From: Ailurus styani
Lineage: Eukaryota > Chordata > Mammalia > Carnivora > Ailuridae
Direction of reading: 5' to 3'
DNA length: 64,000 nucleotides
NCBI GenBank assembly: GCA_002007465.1
Contig: LNAC01000232.1
Location: 51,939 to 115,938 of the forward strand
Under the pieces are notes generated by a model that was not told the DNA's origin, did no database searches, and worked only from the letters and a program-made list of their open reading frames with translations. A program made the translations under genes and the position numbers. Numbering within the stretch: the stretch's first letter is position 1; each line of letters begins with the position of its first letter. Shown in pieces: positions 55,671 through 64,000 of this stretch.

Positions 55671-56639
55671 AGTGCAAGAGGAAGGACCCCAAAGGGAAAA
55701 GGGTTGGCTGCAAGGGGGGAGAGAAAGACTGCTAGAGAAGTTTTGGGGTCCCAGGCTCTGAGGCACTGCGGGGTTTCTGGATCTTGCGGGTGTGAGGAGC
55801 CTCAAGAGGTAAGAAGGTATTTCTCTCGGGTTGGCAGGAGTGGGAAGAGGTTGAGAGGCGGTCCAGAACCTACAGGCACATCCAAAGACAGAGGCGAGAC
55901 CCAGCCTGCGTCTCCCAGGTGGGGGGGGGCTCCTCCTAAGGTCCCAGGCTCTTGGCCCACAGCCAGAGAGAAGTGCACCCGGGACAAAGCCCAGCACTCC
56001 GGGGCCCCAACCCGCATAGACAAAGTGCTGGGGCTTGGCGACAGGGCACCCATGCAGGCAGGGTGGAGGGAAGCCTGTCAGCCTTACAGTCCCTGCAGCC
56101 TTGATGCCACTGCTGAACTCTTGCACCTCCTACCTGACACACCAGAGTCTGCACAGGGCAAAACGGGAAACCCAGAGGCCCAGAGCTGTGGACCTGGGCC
56201 TGGCTCCTCAGGCGAGTCGTGCCGTTGGTCCCTGCGGCTGTGAGCCCTGGTGCGTGGCGGCTGCCCAGGGGCCTTGGTCCTTTCCAGGTCGGGTCCTTGG
56301 CTGCTTCTGAGCAAGGCCAGCACCCGCCCCCACAACATTCCTGCAGAGTCAGATGAGCTGGAACTGTCGCCAGAGCAGTGGGAATTGTTGGGTACCCCTG
56401 AGCTTCAAGAAACCAAGAGCAAGTGGGTGACTAGGCCAGCAGACCCAGACACCCACTGGTGGAGCAAAGGTTCCCCATGGATCTTGGGAATCGCTCTCCC
56501 CGGTGCAGACCAAAGACCAGGACCTCGAGGCTGAACACACTAAAGGGGGGTAAGACTTTTCTTAAGCCACAAGAACGTGGCAAACATTTCTTTCCAAATG
56601 ACAAAAGTCTTCTTCCTTCTCAAATGATTTTAAGTTACT
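55671..56639. other. GC-rich unique sequence, no gene seen
   Basis: Overlapping long frames on both strands (for example plus 55704-56243, minus 55802-56338) are mutually exclusive and have no domains. A G10 run lies near 55920-55930. Confidence 0.4.
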
Positions 56640-58559
56640 CACACTAAGTGACCCCCAGTGAGATCTGCGTAAAGATTTCTATGTTCTAGGAAGCCGGAGT
56701 CCCGTGGCTTGCAGTTGAGAGCAGACAGGACTGGGAAGATCGCACTGGAAAGAGTTACGAAGAATCTCTGCTTCTTGGAACGTGATAACCACATTCCCCC
56801 TCCCATCCACCCTACTGCTCAGAGATCCGCACAGAGCAGGCAGGCGCTCTGGTTTAAAAGAATTAATCTGCCAAAGACTGCAGCCGCTCTTCTGAAGTCA
56901 GATTATATTTTAAAAGATCTATAGACATTGAAACTTCACTACAGGAAGTTAAACTCACACTAAAAAAAATAATAATAAAAGTTAAGGAATGCATCTAGAA
57001 TTCCAATTTAATCCCCAAGTTAAAACTGTTCAGTGCACTCCCAAATAGCACACGCAGATAGCACAATTAAATGTCTGCATAGGCATCCTTTCTGTAGGTA
57101 TTCTTGTTTTTAAAAAAATACTGTATTTTTATTCGACAAAGTTAGGCATTCTTGTTTGTTTTATCAGCAGAATAGAACTGGTTTTGTTGACTAAAGCTAT
57201 ATTTACATTATCTTGAAATTTTTTGGAGTGGGGCAGATACACAAAAGATAGATACAGAAGGTCCTCTCCTTGAGAAATCGAAACTCGCTTTCTCAGTAAG
57301 GGCCTGCAATTTACAAAGAATTACTTGCATTATTGAACTTGGACTGATTTTCTCCCAAGGAAGGGAAGTGGTGGGTTATTTAGAAAACTCCATTCCAAAT
57401 ACAATCTGGGGGAAATCTGACATTTACACAAACACGTGCAAAAATGAAGAAGATGAAGAAGAAGAAGAAGAAAAAGAAGGGAGCTAAAGTGTTCAAAACT
57501 CCATCTTAAAATCTCTCTTACAAAATTATCAAAACTTGGAAAAAATTCCTCTCAAGGAATTAGATGAGTTTAATGCTTTCTGGGACTGACCTAACTACTT
57601 GACATTTCTTTAAAAGTAGAAAAAAGTGTTTACTCTTCTCATAAAATACTATTGCCTCTAGATTGCTCAAAAAAATTGGAGAGCTTTCCAATATCCTTCA
57701 ACTAAAAAACAAACCAAAACACGGACTTATATACCACCACCAACAACAAAATAACAAGAACCTATTTAGTGCTACTACCAAAGAAGAAATGCCTTTTTTC
57801 TTGTAAGATGCCATTGAATGACATTTCTAGAGGAGCAGTAAAAAATGAAACATCCAGTTAAAAAAAATTACCTGCAATATTCTATAGTTTTGGCTAGCTG
57901 TGTTCGTTGCGGGATTATTTCTCATACTTTAACAGACAATTACTTCTGACTGTGGTGCTACATTTAGATTAGAAGCCGTGATAACTTTCAACTTTTTTGC
58001 AGGCGTAGTTACACAATTAAATGGTTGTTTGAATAGTTGGAGGGTAATAACATAAGCAGTGGCATGTATAACAAAAACGATCGGTATCTGCCTGTATTTC
58101 TATGTGTATTAATTAAGCAATTTTTGTGTAAAGAATAGTAACTTATGGGAACACTTTATAGTTTTCAAAGAGTAATCACATTTTAATTTGATAATATATT
58201 GCAATGGTTAGCACGGGGCTTTTCTCCAAAAAAAAAAGATTTAATTTTATATATCGCTTATGCATCTATACAGCATTTCCCCCTCATTGAATTTGCCATC
58301 ATTTTACTATGATCTTTGATCATATATGAGAGAAGGGAGATTTGCATAGATGTGGATGGTGACAAAATCGTAGGTACGTAGGCAGATACACTCGGTTAAA
58401 ATAACATCAAACGCTTCCTTGGTTGCAGCGTATCTGCTTTATCTGACAGTAATTAGCTAAACTGACTGGAACGAAAACCTATTATTAGTCGAGCACAACT
58501 CCAGGCTTTCAAAGATCCTCTTTCCAGACAAGAGAATGCAAATGCCCCAGAACGCGATC
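56640..58559. promoter_or_regulatory. repeat-free AT-rich block, candidate regulatory DNA
   Basis: A sharply AT-rich, transposon-free block lies between two GC-rich regions, 3.3-5.2 kb upstream of NKX2-3. Transcription-factor-like cores include ATTAATTAA (58108-58116), TAATTA (58450-58455), TTATCT (58439-58444, GATA type) and, just beyond the right edge, GATAAG (58599-58604). A GAA-rich run (57443-57478) is the only simple repeat. Function is inferred from location and lack of transposons; conservation was not tested. Confidence 0.45.
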
Positions 58560-60520
58560 GTAACTGGATAGGCGCTTCGGGACCAGATTCCACACTCTGA
58601 TAAGCGACCCCCCCAGAACCCGGCTGCTGCAGTGTGACTACCGCCCTGGCATTGGCCTCCCGGACACCGGAGCGCAGCCGGCCGCGCACACGCTCACCGC
58701 CGTCCAGGCTGCGCGCGCGGCAAAAGCAGGCTGCCTCGATGCGATTGACCTGGTGGGCATCCTTGATAAGAAACTCCGGGGCAGCGGAACCACGACGGAC
58801 CGAAGGCAGCCTGAACCACCTGGAGGAGGGCGGCTGGAGGCGGCCAAAGCCCCAGCTCGGGTCCGAAGGCCGAGATCAGCTCGAGGCAGCGGGCAGAAGT
58901 CTCCCGCCCAATAGATCGGCCCTGCGCAGGGTTAGGGTGAGAAGAGAAAGGGGGGTCGGGTCGGGGCACCTTAGGCCCCTGTGCTGCCCACGCTCCGGTC
59001 CTTCACGGGCCTCCAGCCCGTCGGGGCTGAACTACGTCCCTGGGGGGCCTGCCGAGGAGCAACCCGGTCAGAAGCTGCAGGAGAGAACGTCTCAAGGCCG
59101 GCACAAGGGTACCGGCGGGGTAGTGGCGGCAGTGGGTTCGAGGGAGAGCGGGCCGCGCGGGCCTGGGGAGCAGACAGCCTTCTTGGTACTCAGTGCGGAG
59201 GCAACCTGGTGCGCTCCCGGCAGCAGCCGCGGGTGTGTGTTCCCGGCGCCCCTGGCCAAGGGTTCTCAGACAAACCCCATCTTAGGGATGGACTCAGAGA
59301 AGGCCTAAGAACGGAGAGCTACGGAGAAGCAAGAGAATGTAGCAAAGAGAAATGCAACCTTCGGCTGGAAACTGGGGAGAGAGAGTTTCCGTAGCTTTTG
59401 TCTTTCACCTTTTTATCCCCTCTCTTAAAATCACTCAAAACAACAAGCAAACAAACAAAAAGAACACCACCCACCCAAAGAGGTGGAAAAAATTGGGAAC
59501 CAGAAACATTCTCCGAGATGGTCTAGCTCAGGGGGGGATGGGAGGGGAGGCGTGGGGCTGGAGCGCAGCTTCCTTCTTTCAGGCTCGCCTGCCAATGCGA
59601 CGCACACCCACTAGGACCCCCACCCCACAGTGCCGCGCACTCACCCCCACCTCTCTCTGGATCTTTTGCGCCCGAGGGGTTTCGATCCGCTGCAAAACCA
59701 GGCGCATTCTTCTCTCTGCAGCCCCTGGCCTGGTTTGGAGACGCCGGCCCGCCTGGGACGTCAAGAGTCTCAATGCCGGGAAGACAGGCACCCAGCGCCC
59801 CTGCGGCCGAAGAATGGGTGTACCAGCGCCAGGCCCTGCCCACAGAGGGTCTCCCCCACCACCCGCCGGTCGCCGCCACCCTAAGTACTCCCGGGTGCAC
59901 GTGGCCCGCGCCGCAACCCAGCTCCCCGGGCGGCCTCAGAGGCTGACTCCCCGCACCATTTCCGCTCCCTCCTGAACGGCCCCGCCTCTCTCCCCTCCCG
60001 CCTTTCTCTCCTTGGCCTTGGGCACCCTCGGCTCCCAACGCCGCGGGGCCCGCAGGGCAGCTCTCCATTCTTGCCCCCACTCCATCCCGTGGGTGCCGCG
60101 CCCGGGGTGGGGGCGTTGTCCACAGTCCCTTCCACCCTCCCCTGCCAGCTGAGGCCGGTCTCCCCCAGCTCCACCATCTTGGCCGCCAAAAAAATGCTTG
60201 GGGCGGCCGGGGGCGGATGTCAGGCGCCTCGGTTAGGCTGGAACCCCCAGGCTCTGTATTTTTCAAGGCCAGTGCTGCGCCTGGGTCTTTCTGTTGGGCC
60301 TCCTCACAGCAGTGACCGCTGCTCCTCGCTAGGCGAGGCGTGGTGGCTGGCGAACGCCTACTGTGCGGAAGGTGATCCCCAGCAATGTGGAGTTCCCAGA
60401 ACGTCAGGGGACCCCACACCTTCGCCCAGAAAACACCCGGGGGCCGCACGAGGGCGCCACGTACGGGATGGAGAAATTAGAAAGACACTTCGGAGGGTAA
60501 AGGCCTAGATCCTGGGTCCC
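58560..60520. promoter_or_regulatory. CpG island upstream of NKX2-3
   Basis: CpG-dense sequence with many GC-box-like CCGCCC/GGGCGG words and no transposons. It lies 1.4-3.3 kb before the NKX2-3 ATG, typical of the extended islands around developmental homeobox genes. It may hold an alternative promoter or that of an antisense or non-coding transcript. Long frames on both strands (224 codons plus at 58634-59308, 207 codons plus at 59352-59975, 308 codons minus at 59523-60449) conflict and lack domains. Confidence 0.6.
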
Positions 60521-60639
60521 GGTTTCAATATGCAGAGAAGAAGGCCTCCATGGCTGGGTCATCTCCCTCGTGACAGATACCGCTCTCGAAACCCTACGAG
60601 GCCACGCAATGGGTGCAGCATTCCAGCCACACCATCACC

Positions 60640-60880
60640 CATGCAGTCAACAAGCACTGATGCAGAATGGTGGGAGTTGCAGTGTGCTGAGCACCTAACA
60701 TGTGCGGGGCCCTGCACTAAGCTCGGGGGCATGTTTTGTCCTTTATCCCTAGCAACAACCCCTGAAGAAGTATTACGGATTCCGTTTTGTAGACAAAGAA
60801 ACTGCGGTTTAGGAACGCCCAAGGCCATACACCAACTAGGTCAGGATTTGAACCAAGACCCGTCAACCAACCAAGGTCAG
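60640..60880 (-). repeat. MIR SINE
   Basis: 'tgctgagcacctaacatgtgcggggccctgcactaagctc', 'gtagacaaagaaactgcggtttagg', 'caaggccatacaccaactagg' and 'ggatttgaaccaagacc' give the reverse-complement MIR order. Confidence 0.75.
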
Positions 60881-61119
60881 TAACAACTCCATCCTCCTGT
60901 CTCTCACATACCTCCTTAGTGCGGCACCTGCAAGAGCCACAAGGACAAATGCAACTGGGACCCTGCCCCCCGGGGGTCATAGTTTACCCTGGGCGACCAG
61001 GCCAGCAATATCTAGTACTAGGTGGGAAGTGATAAGTGACACGAATGTCGTTTACTAACATGCGCTGCAAGGTCGGATGCGGGAGAGATGACTCCTGGCT
61101 AGACGATCGGGGAGCGCTT
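60881..61119. other. unique sequence
   Basis: No feature recognised. Confidence 0.4.
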
Positions 61120-61255
61120 CCTTTTTGAGGTGGTATTTGAGCAGAGCCTTGAAGCTTTCCACAGCTTTCCACTCATGGAGACAAGGGCAGGGAAGGCATT
61201 CCAAGTGGAAGGAAGAGCTTGAGCAAAGTCAACAAGTCGGGAACAGACACGTTGC
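61120..61255 (-). repeat. L2 LINE fragment
   Basis: 'gaggtggtatttgagcagagccttgaagc', 'gggcagggaaggcattccaagtggaaggaagagcttgagcaaag' is the well-known antisense L2 motif. It is the repeat closest to the NKX2-3 promoter. Confidence 0.75.
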
Positions 61256-61555
61256 CCATCCACTGGTACACAAAACATTCCATCTTCTCGGGAATCCAGA
61301 GGCCGGTATTACAGGCCAGGAAGTTTTCTTGCCCTGCAGCAGCTGGAAAAACCACGCTCCTGGGCCATCCTTCCCGGCAGGTGGCTCGTGGACAAGAAGC
61401 CCCCCGGAACCGGCCCTGCCCGGGAAGGTACGGCCAGGCGGGGCGGGAATCGGTAGTTCGGGGACCCGGGGCAGTGCAGCCTCGCCCACAACGACTTGGA
61501 CTTCGCGACTCTATACTAGTCCTTTATTTCTGGTAGCGCCACAGCACCCCACTCA

Positions 61556-61877
61556 GTGGATGCGGGGGGCGTGGTTCACAGGAGCCGGAACCAATGGGGA
61601 GGGAGGCTGAGGCGAGAGCCCCGCCCCCGACGTGACGCACGACCCCCGGACACAGGCTTCGCAGCCCCGGCCCCAGTCCCTGCAGTGGCTGTAACAAAAC
61701 CCAGACCCCCAGGTCCGGGCCAATGGAGGCGATTTAGACTGGAGCCGGACCGCGTCTGTCAAAAGCCCGACTCAGCAGCAGCGGCAGAGTCCAGAAGGAG
61801 AGCTGGAGCCGCCGCGCTGCTTCCCCGCCCCCGCCGGGATTTATTGAGTATTTGGACTGGACAATTAAGTGGCCCTG
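61556..61877 (+). promoter_or_regulatory. NKX2-3: NKX2-3 proximal promoter / 5' leader
   Basis: GC-rich sequence directly before the coding start. Visible elements are a GC box GGGGCGTGG (61566-61574), a CCAAT box (61591-61595), a second GC box CCCCGCCCCC (61619-61628), a CRE-like GACGTGACG (61629-61637), a second CCAAT box (61720-61724) and an NK2-type site (61865-61871). No TATA box lies at an obvious distance. The start of transcription cannot be placed, so the boundary between promoter and untranslated leader is unknown. An upstream ATG at 61723 opens a four-codon frame ending at TAG 61735-61737. Confidence 0.65.
61865..61871 (+). promoter_or_regulatory. NK2-class binding site TTAAGTG
   Basis: TTAAGTG fits the high-affinity NK2 homeodomain consensus TNAAGTG and ends six bases before the NKX2-3 start codon. 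Autoregulation is an inference, not shown. Confidence 0.4.
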
Positions 61878-62238
61878 ATGATGTTACCAAGCCCGGTCAC
61901 CTCCACCCCTTTCTCAGTCAAAGACATTTTGAATCTGGAGCAGCAGCAGCAACAGCACTTCCACGGCGCGCACTTACAGGCGGACTTGGAGCACCACTTT
62001 CACTCGGCGCCGTGCATGCTGGCCGCCACCGAGGGGACGCAATTTTCTGACGGCGGAGAGGAGGACGAGGAAGAAGAGGGCGAGAAACTGTCCTATTTGA
62101 ACTCACTGGCCACAGCCGACGGCCACGGGGGTTCGGGGCTCTGTCCCCAGAGCTATGTCCACACAGTCCTGCGAGACTCGTGTAGCGGGCCTAAGGAACA
62201 TGAAGAGGAGCCCGAGGTCGTGAGGGACCGGAGCCAAA
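61878..62238 (+). CDS. NKX2-3: NKX2-3 exon 1 coding part (codons 1-120 plus one base)
   Basis: NKX2-3 is a nuclear DNA-binding transcription factor of the NK2 homeobox class. It is required in vertebrates for gut mesenchyme, spleen and mucosal endothelial (MAdCAM-1) development. The protein begins MMLPSPVTSTPFSVKDILNL, with the TN (tinman) repression motif at residues 10-20. A five-glutamine run follows (22-26), then a His-rich segment (HFHGAH, LEHHFHS) and an acidic run of Asp/Glu at 58-69. The start at 61878 is the first of two adjacent ATGs and matches the family N-terminus. Its context is poor (C at -3), while the second ATG has A at -3 and could also be used. The reading frame is open through codon 120 and ends at a consensus donor, A|GTGAGT (62239). 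The first base of a split lysine codon is at 62238. Identity is clear from the N-terminus and from the homeodomain in exon 2. Paralogues NKX2-5 and NKX2-6 lack the HLQADLEHHFHSAPCMLAA-type segment. Confidence 0.97.
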
Positions 62239-63699
62239 GTGAGTAGAGGGGGAAAGAAAGCGCACCCGCACATCTGGAGCAATGGCGGAGCACCCGCAAA
62301 CAGCCCACAAACCTTGCCAGCACGGCTTCCCGCCCCCTTAACCTTTGGCTGGGGTCATGCCTCACCCTGGTCAACGACAGCTCCGCAAAGCACAGGTGCC
62401 TGCGAGGGAGCCGGGGCGGAGGGAGAAGGACGAGGTGACCCCGACAACTACTCCTCCAGGAGAGGAGAGGCGATGCAAGCCCCCAAAGGAGGGGAAAGTA
62501 GTTATTGCTGCCCTGACGCTGAGAAGCAACACGGGCTCAGCTGCTGGATTCTGACAACTCACAGCATTTTTGTTCTTCCCAAGACCTAGAGAGACAAGGG
62601 CTCAAATCTCTTCCTCTCTCTCCCTAGGGTGAGACGAGGTCTTTGAGGCCAGGACAGCCGTCCCCTCTTCTGCAAAAAGATGATCCAGGCAGGTTGTGTT
62701 GGCAGGGCTCAGGAACCTTGGTAGAGACCAGCTGGGTGGTTTCCTCACTCCTCTGCTTGGAGTTCAGTGGCCCGGCACCCACCACACCCGGCAGAGAGGG
62801 AGGGGATGGTTGGAGAGTGCGTGGGAACACAGTCCATTACGGGCGTGCATAGCATCACACCCCTGAGGCCTTGGCCTTTTTTGAAAATTCATAATGTTAT
62901 GCTTTGTGTGAAAAACGCGCCGAACTTAGTCCTAGATCCCAGCCGCTCACATCGGAGGGGAGGTGAATTGGGTAGGGAGATCCAATAGCTGAATGGAGCC
63001 CCCAAGGAAGTGTTTGTTTCTGAGGGGAGAGGGTCAAAGAATCGCTTCCCTCAGAAGAGGCTTGATGTGGCAGCAGCCGAGGCCTAGACTCCTGACACTT
63101 CCCCTGGGCCTAAAATCGACACGCAACGGTCTAAATCAGTCAATCAGATTTCTTTTTCTCTTTAAGACATCGTCACGCATTTAGCTGGAGGTTGTCTTTT
63201 AAAAGCAAAATATAGTTCCTAAGCAATGCAGGAGGGTCACACTCAAGCATTTCCGAACAGAAAGATTTATTCACGCAACTCACGCATACCGGGCCCCCAC
63301 CACCAATATGCTTCACACCTTCAGCTATCCGTAACAGAGTGGAAAGCAGATGAGTTTGCAGATACTCTAGTTATTATGTAGTTGCAAACTTTCATCCCGA
63401 AAATAGTCATTGGCACGCCGAGCCGCACAGTTAGTACTCTCTTGCTCACAGATGCTCAAATTCTAAGCAAACCCGCACTATCCCTCCCCGCGGAACGTGC
63501 TTCTGCCCACTAAGGGCGTTCTGAGGGTACCGGGGCTGTCGCAGGGTCCCATGGCGCCAGGAACCACAAACTTTCCAGAAAGTCCAGGCATTTACTACCG
63601 CATGCTGCGCGCTGCCACCAGAAGGGCCACAGTGCTCGGGGACAGGAGCCGCGGTTAGACGGGAAACTGCTAAGGGACGCTGTTGTGCTTCTTCCGCAG
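62239..63699 (+). other. NKX2-3: NKX2-3 intron 1
   Basis: A 1,461-base GT-AG intron: donor GTGAGT, acceptor TGTGCTTCTTCCGCAG with a usable pyrimidine tract. It is phase 1 (one base of the codon in exon 1, two in exon 2). No transposon was recognised inside. The segment about 63170-63480 is less GC-rich than the rest and contains ATTTATTCACG- and GTTATTATGTAG-type AT words that could be regulatory. Confidence 0.9.
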
Positions 63700-64000
63700 A
63701 AAGCTGCCAGCTGAAGAAGCCTCTGGAGGCGGCCGGAGACTGTAAGGCGGCGGAGGAGAGCGACAGGCCCAAGCCACGCAGCCGCCGGAAGCCCCGGGTC
63801 CTCTTCTCGCAAGCCCAGGTCTTCGAGCTGGAACGCAGGTTCAAGCAGCAGCGGTACCTGTCGGCGCCCGAGCGCGAGCACCTCGCCAGCAGCCTGAAGC
63901 TCACGTCCACGCAGGTGAAGATCTGGTTCCAGAATCGCAGGTACAAGTGCAAGAGGCAGCGGCAGGACAAGTCCCTGGAGTTGGGCGCGCACGCGCCCCC
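63700..64000 (+). CDS. NKX2-3: NKX2-3 exon 2, 5' part with complete homeodomain (cut by window end)
   Basis: Splicing 62238 to 63700 restores codon 121 (lysine) and keeps the frame: [20 protein letters not shown]. The homeodomain spans about residues 149-208. It shows the expected structural residues: L164 and F168 in helix 1 (HD positions 16 and 20), and W196, F197, N199 and R201 in helix 3 (positions 48, 49, 51, 53). Y202 at position 54 is the NK2-class hallmark that directs binding to CAAGTG/TTAAGTG-type sites. The basic KPRSRRKPR stretch at the N-terminal arm is a likely nuclear-localisation signal. The visible part ends at proline 220 plus two bases. The NK2-specific domain, the Ala/Gly-rich C-terminus and the stop codon lie beyond the window, so roughly 144 residues are missing compared with the usual length. 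No frameshift or altered key residue is seen. Confidence 0.97.

Noticed and set aside
55077..56126. 349-codon open frame on the minus strand
   Set aside because: Low-complexity Ser/Pro/Leu sequence derived from a purine tract and GC-rich DNA. It has no domain, overlaps equally open frames on the other strand, and shows no promoter or splice support.
58634..59308. 224-codon plus-strand frame
   Set aside because: Same CpG island effect; Arg/Ser/Gly/Pro-rich without a domain. An upstream exon of NKX2-3 is not expected, because exon 1 already begins with the family N-terminus.
59523..60449. 308-codon minus-strand frame
   Set aside because: Lies in a CpG island where stop codons are rare. Arg/Gly/Pro/Ala-rich with no recognisable domain, and it overlaps plus-strand frames of 207 and 145 codons.
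63446..63992. minus-strand frames opposite the homeodomain (174 and 160 codons)
   Set aside because: They are antisense shadows of NKX2-3 exon 2, whose own frame is unambiguous.

Overview
The window is mammalian nuclear DNA, most likely from a carnivoran of the weasel family (Mustelidae). The evidence is 28 tRNA-Lys-derived Can-SINE copies with the arctoid head and TC-rich/AAATAAATAAAATCTT tail. Many carry the 'GTGGGTTAAAGCCTCTGCC ... CTCTGCCTGCCTCTCTGCCTACTTGTGATC' pattern that I associate with ferret/mink-like genomes; felid and canid SINEs differ in the head. The family-level placement is inference. There is one real protein-coding gene, at the extreme right: the 5' part of the homeobox gene NKX2-3 on the + strand. 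Exon 1 coding sequence is 61878-62238, the intron is 62239-63699, and exon 2 runs from 63700 off the window end. About 220 of the roughly 364 residues usual for the family are present, including the TN motif and the whole NK2 homeodomain.

Positions 1 to about 51,400 are ordinary intergenic sequence. They are filled with layered interspersed repeats: Can-SINEs, old and young L1 pieces on both strands, L2, MIR, MaLR-type LTRs, MER5-like hAT elements and one larger hAT element with an 8-bp target duplication. Two processed pseudogenes lie here: RPL21 (minus, about 24.7-25.25 kb) and LAMTOR3 (plus, about 26.8-27.4 kb). Two single-N positions (13548 and 17256) are each flanked by near-exact repeats of 65 and 119 bases. 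They look like unmerged contig overlaps rather than biology.

Positions about 47,700-64,000 change character. Can-SINEs stop at 51,371 and only old MIR/L2 fragments occur beyond it. A distal GC/CpG-rich block (about 49.85-51.05 kb) contains a 64-bp alternating purine-pyrimidine run and a short AT-rich patch with forkhead- and homeodomain-like cores. A purine tract lies at 55.48-55.67 kb. A repeat-free AT-rich block (56.64-58.55 kb) follows, then a CpG island (58.56-60.52 kb), then the proximal promoter and 5' leader of NKX2-3 (about 61.3-61.88 kb) with GC boxes, two CCAAT boxes and an NK2-type site six bases before the ATG. This is the usual layout of a developmental transcription-factor locus: a gene desert rich in repeats leading into a repeat-poor regulatory domain. 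NKX2-3 acts in gut and spleen mesenchyme and endothelium, so the non-coding blocks upstream are best read as candidate cis-regulatory DNA or non-coding transcript promoters. No CRISPR array, functional RNA gene, virus or previously unknown gene system was recognised. Several long open frames in the GC-rich part look like chance frames.
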